Shown here one piece after another: positions 15,874-24,600 of a DNA stretch of 33,954 nucleotides. This DNA comes from Candidatus Eiseniibacteriota bacterium (GTDB lineage: Bacteria; Eisenbacteria; RBG-16-71-46; CAIMUX01): the NCBI GenBank assembly GCA_903844735.1, contig CAIMUX010000015.1, positions 1-33,954 on the forward strand, read 5' to 3'. The number at the start of each line of letters is the position of its first letter. The stretch's first letter is position 1. Made by a program: the position numbers and the translations under genes. Under the pieces are notes generated by a model. It saw nothing but the letters and a program-made list of their open reading frames with translations. It was not told the origin of the DNA and did not search any database.

Positions 15874-16266
15874 CTAGCGCAGGTAGGCGCGAATGAACGC
15901 CTCCTTCTTCTCGACGCTCAAAGCCTCCCAGTCCGCCTTGCTGGGCCCGCAGCAGTGCCCGATGGTATACCCCTTGTACACAGAGGTGATGCCAGGCACC
16001 ACAGGCTTGCCGCTCGTTGGGTCGGATGCGTTCATGGGAGTCGAAGTCGTGAGCGTGGAACGGGGCAACGAGCCGACCTGGTTGCTCTTCCCGCGCGGAA
16101 GGATGAACACCACGACCAGGACCAAACCGACTACGGCCAGGACGAGCGCGATCCGGCCCCTACTTCCACCGAAGCGACGCATCCGCGCGTCCCTATGCCT
16201 GTCCCGCTTGCCGGCGCGCCTGTCGGCGCCGTCCACGCCACCACCATGGGCATTCGTGTTCTTCAC
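15874..16266 (-). CDS. Small membrane-anchored protein with a Cys-Cys motif
   Basis: This 130-residue protein starts with GTG; AGGAGA lies six bases upstream. A very basic N-terminus (residues 1-37) precedes one hydrophobic segment, IALVLAVVGLVLVVVFIL (about 38-57), so a single-pass N-in anchor is likely. The outer part has a flexible Ser/Thr/Pro stretch and then GYTIGHCCGPSKADWEALS, followed by VEKKEAFIRAYLR. The paired cysteines and following helix recall YHS-like metal- or redox-related segments ('FCCxxC'), but the match is too short for a family call. It lies nine bases from the VKOR-thioredoxin gene, which suggests the cysteines may be substrates or partners of that disulfide system. Confidence 0.7.
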   Translation of the reverse strand: MKNTNAHGGGVDGADRRAGKRDRHRDARMRRFGGSRGRIALVLAVVGLVLVVVFILPRGKSNQVGSLPRSTLTTSTPMNASDPTSGKPVVPGITSVYKGYTIGHCCGPSKADWEALSVEKKEAFIRAYLR

Positions 16267-16275
16267 GGTCTTCTC

Positions 16276-18321
16276 CTATGGCCTTCCCGCCGCTTCGATA
16301 ACCCGCAAGACAACGTTTTCCTCATCCCGTATCGTTCGCATGATCCACCTGCCGTTGACGAACACCATAGGCACGGCACTCAACCCGACTTGCTGGGCAG
16401 CCCGCGAGTCATCGAGGATTGCCGCGGTGACTTCCGGTTTCCCCATCTCGGTGAACAGCGCATTAGGGTCCAGCCCCATCTTCGGCGCCGCGGCGCGAAG
16501 AGACTCATCGCTGAACGATTTCAGATTCCTCATGAGCCAGTCATGCATCTTCCAATAGCCTTGGGCACCACCCAGACTTCCCGCGGCTTCGACGGCCTGG
16601 GCGGCTCGGCCGGCCAGCGGGTGCACAGCCTCGGGCCGGACGTTGGGGGGAAGCGTGGTGTTGATCTTCGGGTCGATGGGAAAGTGCCGGAATGTGTACC
16701 GGACGTTGGGCTGCGATTTCATCAGGTTCCGAACCGCGATGTCCATGGAAGCGGTATACGGCTCCTGGTAATCCCCGAACAGGACCACGTCGACGAACCG
16801 GGACCCGGCCGGAGCCGCGCTCGCGTTCTTTGCCCCGGTGGACCAGGATCGTGTGTCAGGGGGCATCGTGCGGGCCGGCTGGTCGCGCCAGTCCTGGACG
16901 TCTTTCGTACCGGCGAGCGCCGGCCGGTCGGCCATCGCTGTGAGCAGAGGCGGACTCTTGGCCGCAACCTCGTCGATGGTGCGTCGCAGAGCACCGGCAA
17001 CCTGCCAGCCCTTGAACTCGACGCCATTGACGAAGATCATCGGAGTGAAGTAGAGCCCGAGAGCGCTTCCTTCATCACAGTCTGCTTGAACCCGACGCAG
17101 GGTCTCGTCTCCTTTCATGACCGCCAGGAACGCCTCAGGGCTGTGGCCCAGATCGCGCAGACCGGCCTGAAGGTCGGCGTCGGTAAAGTTGCCTTTCTTG
17201 GAGAAGAGCCACCGGTGCATCTCGAAAAATCCCTGGTCCCCTTTCAGGATGCCGGCTGCCTCAGCCGCCCTGGCCGCCCAGCACGCGTTGGCGTGCATCG
17301 TCTGCTTCAGGTACTTGTTGCATGGCACCCCGGGAACCGCCTCCGCGCAGAACGGATAGTGCTTGATCGAGAGGGAGATGTCGCTCCTGGAGGCCATGAT
17401 CTCCTCGATCTCACCTTCGACCCTCTGGCAGTCGACGCATTGATAGTCGGTCAACATGACGACCCGGATGGGACTGGCCTCGGGACCACGGCGGTAACGG
17501 CCCGTAAAGCCGGCCTTTCCCCACATGTCCACAGACGGGCCGGAAGCGGAGCCCGACACGGCTTGCCCCTGGGACAAGGCCCGGGTCTGGGTCGCAGCCT
17601 GCGCCAGGATCTTCTCTGTTGCTGCGCGCCGATCGGACTCCGCACTGATGCCTTCCTTTTGTTGCAGGCGGGCGTTCGCAACGCCAAGAACCAAGGAAAC
17701 CACCAGGAAAGAACCGAGCGCGGTACCCGCGAGCCTTCGCAGCAGGACCCATGACATGGATTCACCTCCTGAGAGTGATAGGCGGGCCGTCCGCCATGTC
17801 TCTCGTTCGACCACAAACAGAGTGCATAAGTTGGCTGCGTGAATTCCGACGCAGTAAGGACACAACTTGCGGTAGGCCAGCATGACTCCGATGAACAGGA
17901 GCGACGCGGCGCCACCGACCCGCAGAAGCCACCGGGCCGCCGCGGGCACCTCCCGCTCCATCACCATCCACGCGATGAGCAACGAGAAAAAGTAGGCGAA
18001 GCCCATAAACGAGACCGGCCACCTGATCCCGGGCACCATGCCCCAGGGCGTCTTCTCCAAGGATTCGCAACCGCTGGTGGGACCGCAGCCGGGGAGTCCT
18101 CCTCCGAAGTGCTTCGAGATCAGAAACGCGGACAACACCACGGCGGCCCCGAGCAGTGTCGCAACGCCCCAGTAGACGGCGTTGGAGATCCGGTATGCTC
18201 TCAGAAGTCCGACGCATCCGCCCTTGCGGACCCCTGCGCCTTCCACCTTTGTCACTCCATCCCCTCCATTTCGGTTTGCCTCACGAAGCGCGGGCTCGCC
18301 CCGGGCAGCCGCGTCGGACAT
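16276..18321 (-). CDS. VKOR - thioredoxin - thioredoxin-like fusion (disulfide-bond formation)
   Basis: This 681-residue membrane protein has an N-terminal vitamin K epoxide reductase domain (about residues 40-175) with four or five membrane segments, loop cysteines 79 and 85, and the active CPYC at 154-157. One further membrane segment near 192-214 leads to a periplasmic DsbA/thioredoxin-4 domain with DYQCVDCQ (Cys295, 298) and cis-Pro region FTPMIF. A second domain of the same fold (about 505-681) has DYQEPYTA in the same place and SAVPMVF, so both catalytic cysteines are replaced. VKOR enzymes reoxidise DsbA-like partners with quinones; fusion keeps the pair together. Start at 18321 is supported by GGGAG upstream. 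It lies 48 bases after the repressor gene, in the same direction, with which it may be co-transcribed. Confidence 0.9.
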   Translation of the reverse strand: MSDAAARGEPALREANRNGGDGVTKVEGAGVRKGGCVGLLRAYRISNAVYWGVATLLGAAVVLSAFLISKHFGGGLPGCGPTSGCESLEKTPWGMVPGIRWPVSFMGFAYFFSLLIAWMVMEREVPAAARWLLRVGGAASLLFIGVMLAYRKLCPYCVGIHAANLCTLFVVERETWRTARLSLSGGESMSWVLLRRLAGTALGSFLVVSLVLGVANARLQQKEGISAESDRRAATEKILAQAATQTRALSQGQAVSGSASGPSVDMWGKAGFTGRYRRGPEASPIRVVMLTDYQCVDCQRVEGEIEEIMASRSDISLSIKHYPFCAEAVPGVPCNKYLKQTMHANACWAARAAEAAGILKGDQGFFEMHRWLFSKKGNFTDADLQAGLRDLGHSPEAFLAVMKGDETLRRVQADCDEGSALGLYFTPMIFVNGVEFKGWQVAGALRRTIDEVAAKSPPLLTAMADRPALAGTKDVQDWRDQPARTMPPDTRSWSTGAKNASAAPAGSRFVDVVLFGDYQEPYTASMDIAVRNLMKSQPNVRYTFRHFPIDPKINTTLPPNVRPEAVHPLAGRAAQAVEAAGSLGGAQGYWKMHDWLMRNLKSFSDESLRAAAPKMGLDPNALFTEMGKPEVTAAILDDSRAAQQVGLSAVPMVFVNGRWIMRTIRDEENVVLRVIEAAGRP

Positions 18322-18369
18322 CGACGAAGCTCCCGACGGACACCGACAGATACACCGCAACCACGGTCG

Positions 18370-18648
18370 CTACTTCAGATAGGACCCGAGTAGGTTGATC
18401 AACTCCTCGGCAGCCTCGGTCTGCTGAGGGGTGATCTTCCGGTGCGGATCCAGAACGTGGAAACGGACATGTCCCGCGAGAATCTCGACCATCAGGCCGT
18501 TCATGGCTCCCCGGCAGGCGGCGATCGTTTGCAGGACCCGCGAGCTGTCTTCCTCCTCGTTCAGCAGCCGTTCAATCGCCTCCAACTGGCCCCGGATGCG
18601 GCGGACTCGTTGGAGCAGCTTCGGCCTGTCTCTCAAGGTGTGAGACAT
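18370..18648 (-). CDS. RcnR/CsoR-family metal-sensing repressor lacking the conserved Cys35
   Basis: This 92-residue DUF156 (CsoR/RcnR/FrmR) protein is all-helical, binds DNA as a tetramer and releases it on metal or aldehyde binding. It starts MSHTLRD, as E. coli RcnR does (MSHTIRD). It keeps His3, His60 and His64 (AGHVRFHV), the Ni/Co-type ligands, and RRIRGQLEAIERLL with AACRGAMNGLM. The family's key cysteine, at residue 35 of RcnR, is Ser here (EEEDSSRVLQ); the codon at 18544-18546 is AGC. A different cysteine is at position 45. Ligand geometry may therefore be altered. A matching operator lies just upstream. The neighbours are a divergent His-tailed transporter and a downstream disulfide-forming fusion. 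Ni/Co or a related metal is the best guess for its inducer. Confidence 0.92.
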   Translation of the reverse strand: MSHTLRDRPKLLQRVRRIRGQLEAIERLLNEEEDSSRVLQTIAACRGAMNGLMVEILAGHVRFHVLDPHRKITPQQTEAAEELINLLGSYLK

Positions 18649-18808
18649 TCAGGAATTCCCCCTTCCGCAACGCCTGTATGCCCTACAATACTATACCCGG
18701 GTAGGGTATCGCCAACTCCAACGCGAGAGGAGAGAACAAAGTCGCCACAGGGCTTGGGCCGCCCCGGGGTGGCTCGGCGCCACCGTCCTGCGGTGAACTC
18801 ATGAAACG
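18649..18808. promoter_or_regulatory. Divergent control region between repressor and DMT transporter
   Basis: This 160-base spacer separates two divergent genes. Its only AT-rich stretch, 18684-18695, offers -10-like hexamers on both strands: TACAAT (18684-18689) or TACTAT (18689-18694) on plus, and TATAGT (18690-18695) on minus. I find no good -35 at normal spacing for either. An operator palindrome overlaps this core. The rest (18710-18808) is G+C-rich and untranslated, ending in a three-codon ORF, ATG AAA CGA TGA at 18801-18812, whose stop overlaps the transporter ATG. Confidence 0.5.
18693..18709. promoter_or_regulatory. Probable RcnR/CsoR-type operator, ATACCC-N5-GGGTAT
   Basis: ATACCC and GGGTAT form a perfect inverted repeat around GGGTA. 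Operators of the CsoR/RcnR family are short G/C tracts flanked by T-A-rich ends of this kind (TACCCC...GGGGTA). Its position directly over the AT-rich promoter core, next to a gene for such a repressor, supports autoregulation and control of the divergent transporter. Confidence 0.72.
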
Positions 18809-19903
18809 ATGAGTAAGTTCCGGTTACCGGCGCAGATGCACGGGGAGATCCGCCGGGGGCAGATCGAGGTCATCGCCGCGGCGTTCGCTTTCGCGGCGAG
18901 CGTGCCCGCCACTAAGATCCTGCTGGCGGATACCTCCCCACTTGCTCTTTCGGGCGTGCTCTACCTGTCCGCAGGGGTTCTATGTTCCCTCCTTGTGGCG
19001 ATCTCGCGCTGGACGAAAGCGACCGCCGCGGGCGGGAGCATCCGCGGCACCGAGTGGCTTTGGCTCGGAGGCGCCGCACTCGCGGGCGCCGTGATCGCGC
19101 CGTTCCTCCTCTTTCTGGGCCTGCGACAGGTGAGCGGCCACATCACCGGGCTCTTGCTCAACTTCGAAGCCGTTTTCACGGTCGGTTTGGGTGTGGTCTT
19201 CTCCGGTGAACGCCTTGGCCGGCGCGGCTGGCTGGGAGCACTCGCCGTGCTGGCGGGCGCCGTAGTCCTGTCGCTCCCCGGAGAAGGGGCAGCACCAGGC
19301 GCGACTCGGTGGACCGGGATCGCCTTGGTCGTGGGCGCCTGTGCCCTCTGGGGTCTCGACAACAACCTGGTCCAGCGCGTGAGTCTGCGGGACGCCCGGC
19401 AGATCACCGCGGTCAAGGGGCTTTCCGGCGGCGTGTTGAGTCTCTTGCTTGCCCAGGCTTTCGGTGGGTTCGGCCGGTGGAACGGCGGTCGGCTCTCTGT
19501 CGCGATGGCCATCGGAGCCGTCTCGTTCGGATTCTCTATCGTGCTCTTCGTGCGGGGACTACGCCGCCTCGGCGTGATGCAGACCGGGATGCTCTTCGCG
19601 CTCGCTCCGGGCTTCGCCGCGATCCTTTCCTGGACGATCTTGCGCGAACAGGTCGCCGCGCGGGGCCTGGCGGCGCTTCTGGTCATGACCGCGGGCGCCC
19701 TGTTCCTGGTGCTCGACCGGCACGAGCACTGGCACGAACACGAAGCCACGGTCCACGCGCACGAGCACACGCACGATGGCCACCATCAGCACCTGCACGA
19801 CGCCGGGCAGGCCGCGGAACCTCTTGCCCACGAACATCACCATGATGCGACAAAGCACGCGCACGGACACCTGCATGATGTCCACCACCGCCACCGGCAT
19901 TGA
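18809..19903 (+). CDS. DMT/EamA-family transporter with His-rich cytoplasmic or periplasmic tail (candidate metal exporter)
   Basis: This 364-residue inner-membrane protein has two EamA repeats, about ten hydrophobic segments between residues 15 and 300. Typical motifs are AAAFAFAASVPATKILL at the start and TGLLLNFEAVFTVGLGVVF with LGRRGWLGALAVLAGAVVL in the first half. The second half contains CALWGLDNNLVQR and LAALLVMTAGALFLVLDR. The last 62 residues contain 24 histidines (HEHWHEHE, HAHEHTHDGHH, HEHHHDATKHAHGHLH). DMT carriers export many metabolites, but a His-rich tail together with a divergent RcnR-like repressor points to metal, most plausibly Ni or Co, analogous to the His-rich region of RcnA or NreB. 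The start ATG overlaps the stop of a three-codon leader ORF; an ATG at 18836 is an alternative. It is the only clear plus-strand gene of the window and ends six bases from the convergent Omp85 gene. Confidence 0.87.
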   Translation: MSKFRLPAQMHGEIRRGQIEVIAAAFAFAASVPATKILLADTSPLALSGVLYLSAGVLCSLLVAISRWTKATAAGGSIRGTEWLWLGGAALAGAVIAPFLLFLGLRQVSGHITGLLLNFEAVFTVGLGVVFSGERLGRRGWLGALAVLAGAVVLSLPGEGAAPGATRWTGIALVVGACALWGLDNNLVQRVSLRDARQITAVKGLSGGVLSLLLAQAFGGFGRWNGGRLSVAMAIGAVSFGFSIVLFVRGLRRLGVMQTGMLFALAPGFAAILSWTILREQVAARGLAALLVMTAGALFLVLDRHEHWHEHEATVHAHEHTHDGHHQHLHDAGQAAEPLAHEHHHDATKHAHGHLHDVHHRHRH

Positions 19904-19909
19904 AGGGCG

Positions 19910-21622
19910 TCAGAACCTCCGCTCCACCTGCGCATGCACCCGCCCATCCGCGATGCTCCCGCCACGCGGGATCGCGACATCGATAACCACGCGCCGTCCC
20001 TCCGCTTCCTGGGCCAGGCCGATGCCGAAGCCAAGAACGTCGCGGTCGCGCTCCGCACGCCCGGGCGGGCGCCACGCCGCCGCATCAAGGAACAGATACG
20101 CGCGCGCCTCCGGCCACGCCGGCCCCACCTCTAGTTGCCCCGCGGCGTAGCGCCGCGCCGCAAGGCTCTCGTCGGCGAACCCGCGAAGGTTCTTCGTTCC
20201 GCCGAAGCGCAACGCCTCCGACGGCGGCAACGAATCGGCCCGCGAGACCGCTGCCGCACGTAGCCCCATCCGCACCACAAGCCCGTCGCGACCGACGAAG
20301 CGCTCGGTGAGCAACTCCGCGCGGTCGAGGCGGAGACTCGCCTCCGGCCCGCCCCCGGCTGGCCGGACCCGCGTGCGGCCGGAGCGGTAGGTGGTCTCCA
20401 GGCGGCCACCGGACCACGCTCCCGGACGCTCGGTATCCCAACGTCCTCCGAACACGCTGGAGACTCGCCGGTCCCGCTCCGCAGGCTCGTGACCCAGAAC
20501 CGACCGCCGCCACTCCGCGCCGGCGAGCGCGGTGAAATCACTCCCCAGCGCGGTCTCCCCCAAGAGCTCCAGCACCGCCGTGGTGTAGGTCGAGTCGCGC
20601 ACCTCCTGCTCCACGGAGAGTCGCAACCCCACCGGAAGCGGCCCCAACAGAGGGTCGCGCGCCTCAAGTCGCAATCGCGACTGCTCCTTGCGCGCCCGCT
20701 CCCAACGCACCGTAAATCGCCTCCCGGTGCCCAGGACGTTGCCGAGCTGGAGGTCGAGGAGCCCGGTCACCGCCCGCGTCCGCCCGGAGTAGCCGACGGC
20801 CCCCTCTACCCTGTTGTGCTTCGCCTCCTCCACGGGCAGCACCACGCGGACACCGCCCACCGGGCGCAACTCCACACGCGGCTCCCCGGCGGAAGAGAAC
20901 AGGCCCACCTGCTCCAGCCGGCGCCGCGCCGCTTTCCAGTCCGATTCGTGAAACGGCATCCCGGCGTGAAACCCGACGAGCCGGTGCAGGAACGACTCAC
21001 GCGTCACGGTCCGCCCGGGAAAGCTGACCTCCTCGACCCGGCAGTAGGGGCCGGCATCGAGGCGCACACCCGCGCGCACGCGCCCACCGCTGACCGCCAG
21101 GCTCTCGATCCGCGCCACGGCAAACGGATGGCCGCGCTCGGTCGTCGCATCGACCCACGCCCGCAGCGTCCGCTCGATGCGGCCGGCGTCAAACCGCGCA
21201 CCGGGACCCGGGTGCAGCGGGAACAAAGAGGGGCCGGTAGTCGACGCCGCGAGGCTGTCCCAACGCGCCACCGGCCCATCGTCCACCGTGAGGATGCCGG
21301 TCCCCGCCGAGTCAACCATGAGCCCGAGCTTCGACTCGAAACACCCAGCATCAACAAGGACTCTGCCCAACCCGGCCAGTCCGTCCTCAAGGCGGGACCG
21401 AGCAATGCCGCCACCGTCCAGACCGATCGGCAGCCACACCCGCACCGTGCGAGCCGAGAGAATGCTCCCGCCGCGCACCAACACCGGTCCGGAAAAGCGC
21501 ACAGAGTCGGGTGGATCGTCTGGCACAGCCAGCGCGATCCCGCCGGCGACGAACGGCGCCATCACGAGAATCAGGAGTGCGCGTCGGATCGCTATCGTCG
21601 TCGTCGGCCGGCGCAAGGCCAT
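19910..21622 (-). CDS. Omp85-family outer-membrane protein (POTRA + BamA/TamA-like barrel)
   Basis: This protein is about 570 residues. A basic signal peptide (MALRRPTTTIAIRR then ALLILVMAPFVAGGIALA) is followed by POTRA-like segments: RVEEVSFPGRTVTRESFLHR, then GMPFHESDWKAARRRLEQVGLF. The C-terminal half is a 16-strand-type barrel with GGTKNLRGF, the conserved L6 'G-x-RGF' loop of Omp85 proteins. It ends RVHAQVERRF with the terminal Phe used as an assembly signal. Such proteins insert or translocate proteins at the outer membrane. With one or two POTRAs it is shorter than BamA, so it is more like a TamA or patatin-type relative. I prefer the ATG at 21622; a TTG at 21688 overlapping the upstream stop (TTGA) would add 22 residues made from repeat DNA. 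It is the last gene of the envelope operon. Confidence 0.82.
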   Translation of the reverse strand: MALRRPTTTIAIRRALLILVMAPFVAGGIALAVPDDPPDSVRFSGPVLVRGGSILSARTVRVWLPIGLDGGGIARSRLEDGLAGLGRVLVDAGCFESKLGLMVDSAGTGILTVDDGPVARWDSLAASTTGPSLFPLHPGPGARFDAGRIERTLRAWVDATTERGHPFAVARIESLAVSGGRVRAGVRLDAGPYCRVEEVSFPGRTVTRESFLHRLVGFHAGMPFHESDWKAARRRLEQVGLFSSAGEPRVELRPVGGVRVVLPVEEAKHNRVEGAVGYSGRTRAVTGLLDLQLGNVLGTGRRFTVRWERARKEQSRLRLEARDPLLGPLPVGLRLSVEQEVRDSTYTTAVLELLGETALGSDFTALAGAEWRRSVLGHEPAERDRRVSSVFGGRWDTERPGAWSGGRLETTYRSGRTRVRPAGGGPEASLRLDRAELLTERFVGRDGLVVRMGLRAAAVSRADSLPPSEALRFGGTKNLRGFADESLAARRYAAGQLEVGPAWPEARAYLFLDAAAWRPPGRAERDRDVLGFGIGLAQEAEGRRVVIDVAIPRGGSIADGRVHAQVERRF

Positions 21623-21683
21623 CCCGGTCATCATCGCCCTCGGCCCGAACGCCGTCATCCCGGTTATCGTCGTCTTCGGCCGG
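21576..21683. repeat. 36-bp direct repeat, three copies, at the SprA-like/Omp85 junction
   Basis: Copies are at 21576-21611, 21612-21647 and 21648-21683. On the minus strand each begins CSGGCCGANG and most contain GATGACCGGGATG or a close variant; the third copy is the most diverged. Translated in the Omp85 frame they give RPKTTITGMTAF, GPRAMMTGMALR and RPTTTIAIRRAL. The repeat therefore creates several in-frame ATG codons just upstream of the signal peptide. Confidence 0.7.
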
Positions 21684-21684
21684 G

Positions 21685-24600
21685 TCAAAACGAAGCCCGC
21701 AATTCCATCCGTCCCTCACGGTCCTGTATCCCTCGATCGGGGCGCCGGTCGCGGTACCAAGCAGAGAGGTCCAGCTCTTCGCGCAGCCGCACCGCGGCTA
21801 CGAGGCGCAGATTCCAGCCGGGAATCTCGAGAAGCTGACTCGACCTTCCCTCGCCACCCTGGCGGTCCACCGTGGTCCGCGTCACCCGCAGCTCGATACG
21901 GCTGCGCAGACGCGGGGTCCAAACGACATAGGGCGTGGCCTCGGCCACCCGCGCCGTCTCATGGGCGCCTGCCCGATTGCGCCGTCGTCCCCAGGCCTCG
22001 AGCCCGGCCGAAAGGGAGGTGCGCAGCCTCATCTGCGGTTCCACCCGCAGCCGCACAGAGCGCCAGCCGTCGAGACCGGTGTCAATCCCGGAATCGGCGG
22101 TCCGTCGGATGGCTGTTCGCTGCACGGCTGACTCGAAGTCCCCCTCCGTGTCGACGGTGACGCGATCGCCCGGGCGCGACCGGATCCGCAGCGCCCAGGT
22201 CGACTCGTTCCCGCTCTCCGTAGCATTGAGGAGCAGGGCCCGCTGCGAGCGGCGCCGATCCCAGCGCAATCGCGGAGAGATCCAGCGGGCTTCCGGGAAG
22301 GCGCTCCCCTCCGAGGTCATACGCACCTCCGCAAACGGGACCTCTCGTTCGCCGGCCAGCACCGGCAGGAGGCGCGGCCAAAACCAGGCGGCGCTCCGCT
22401 TCGTCTCGATCCCCGCTGTCCACACGTGAACAAGACGCAACCCGCGACGAAAGCGTGCCCAATCTCCCATCGCCGCCGACGTCTCGCCGCTCAGTGCACT
22501 GCGTCCCGGGTCGTATTCGTGGCGCAACGAGAAGTCCATCCGATTGACCTGCGCGCTGTCGCCGCGATCACGGTAGAAGACCTCGTAATCGCCGACGCCG
22601 GCATACGTCCCCAGAGAGTCGTAGCGCCCGGCACCGGCACCGATGAAACGGACCTCCTTGTCGCTTCCGCCGCGCGTCGTGGTGGTGAGCTCCCACCGTC
22701 CCTCCTGAAGAAGGGCATCGCCGGCGGCCCGCTCCGACCAGCGCACTCTTCCGACTCGGCTGGACTGTCGCGCCCCCCCCCGGACGCGCAGTTCCCGAGC
22801 CGCCAGGTCGGCGGCCAACAGTCGCCCCCCCGTCCCCGTCCACTGTGCCTCCAACTGACCCGTGTCGCCCGTGTCGAGTTCATTGGTGACCGCCCCGAGC
22901 AACGAGAAGCTCACCCGGCGGGTGAACTCGGCAGATGTCCGCAGTGCCTCGAACCCTGAGCCGGTGCCCAGTCGCACCGACCCCTCGCGAAAAAAGGCGC
23001 CGGTGCGTGCCGAAGCCGCACCCTGCTCGCTCCGCTCGCGGGCGTAGCGCGCGGAGGCGGAGAGGATCCCGCCCGACCAGCCTAGAGACGCCCGGTCCGC
23101 CTCGCGCGCGCCGCGGCTCGTCCCAGCCGCTCCGCGATCGCGGGTGCGCACACGCACCACCCGCGCGTCACCGCGCAGTCCGCCGAACCGCACCCCGGTG
23201 GACAGCGTGCCGCGCTCTCCGTGGTAGTCGTGCAGGTTGTCAAGATCCTCGCCGGTGACGGTCATCGTGCCGTTTCCCGTCGAAATCGTGGCCTCGGCAA
23301 GCCTCCGACGGTCACCTGTTGCCAGGCGCGCCGTAGCAATGTTCCAATCACGCGCGAAGAAGGCCGGATCGAGCCGGTCGAACGGCCGAAATCGCGCCTC
23401 CGTCGCTCGCAGGATGCTGCGCAGGGAAAGCGCCACCGGTCCCGCAGGGAAGGGGCCCGCGCCGGCATCGAGGAGCCAGGCCGCGCCGCGATTGTCACCG
23501 TCATCGCGCGTCGAAAGGGTGTTGGAGTCGAACTCGGAGACGGCAGCCTCCCCCCGCAAACGGAACCGGTCGCCCAGCCGGGGCGCCGCCGCCAACGAAA
23601 CCAGCGTAGTTGTCCGAGGGCGAGGCACCTCGGTCCCCGGCAGGAACGCGCCCCGCTGTTTTCCGGTGTAGACGAAGAGCGTGTCCCCACCGGCATCGGT
23701 GGTGTCGCGGTAGTCGCCCTTGCCGTCTCCAACCTCGTCGAAGCGGACCAGGTACGAGCCCCGCCCCGGTCCCGTCCAGAGGAAGAACGAGACGGCGAGT
23801 GTGTCGTTGCGCACACGATCGTACTCGCCCTCCCCGGGGCCCACGAAGCTGACGCCGGAGGAGATCTCCGCGGTGACCGCGTCCCCGGCGGCACGCAACG
23901 CATCGCGCTGCCCGCCGGTCAGAGGAAACAGAGGACGGCTGGAATCGTCCCCCTCTCTGATCATCGCCACGCGAACGCGCCCCGCCTTTAGCCGCGAACC
24001 GAACGGCATCACCGGCTCCTCGAACGAGCCGCCGGCGGCGTTACCGGAGCCGTCCGAAGAGAGGCCGCTCCCCGATCCGTTTCCAGACGCCCCCGGGCGG
24101 CTTCTCGTGGGACCGCCGGCCGGGCCCAGACTCCACTCCCCGCCCCCGCCGTAGACGGAACGGCGGTACCGGTCGAGGGCCACCTGGTACTCCACGGTGA
24201 TTTCCGAATACGCGGTAACAGGGTGCTTGCCGGTGAACGCGAGCGTTCCACCGGCGTAATCGATCAGATAGTCCTCCGACTCCCCGCGGCGCAAAGCCGC
24301 GCCATCGAGCCAGACGCGCTCACTACCGGGGACGACGCCACCGACCGACCCTGCCGTGTCGGGCGGAGCCAACGCGTACGGTCCCTGTTTCCCCTCCTGG
24401 CCGAGAAACTCCCGTGTGAGGTATGTACCCGGGGCCGTCGCGCCGAGAACAAAGGCGGAGAAACGTCCCGGCGTCGCCTCGGCCTGGGCCCCCTGCAGCC
24501 GCCGGTCGAAGCGCAGAAACTCGCTCGGCGGGGCGGCGAACCGCAGGTCGCCGAGGACCATCTTCGCCATCGGGCCCTCGACTTCCACGCGCACACGATC

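Noticed and set aside
15640-17754. 704-codon plus-strand open frame opposite the VKOR fusion and its neighbours
   Set aside because: It spans three well-supported minus-strand genes and shows no domain of its own.
20489-21838. 449-codon plus-strand open frame opposite the Omp85 gene
   Set aside because: Arg/Pro/His-rich shadow; the minus-strand frame has signal peptide, POTRA and RGF loop motifs.
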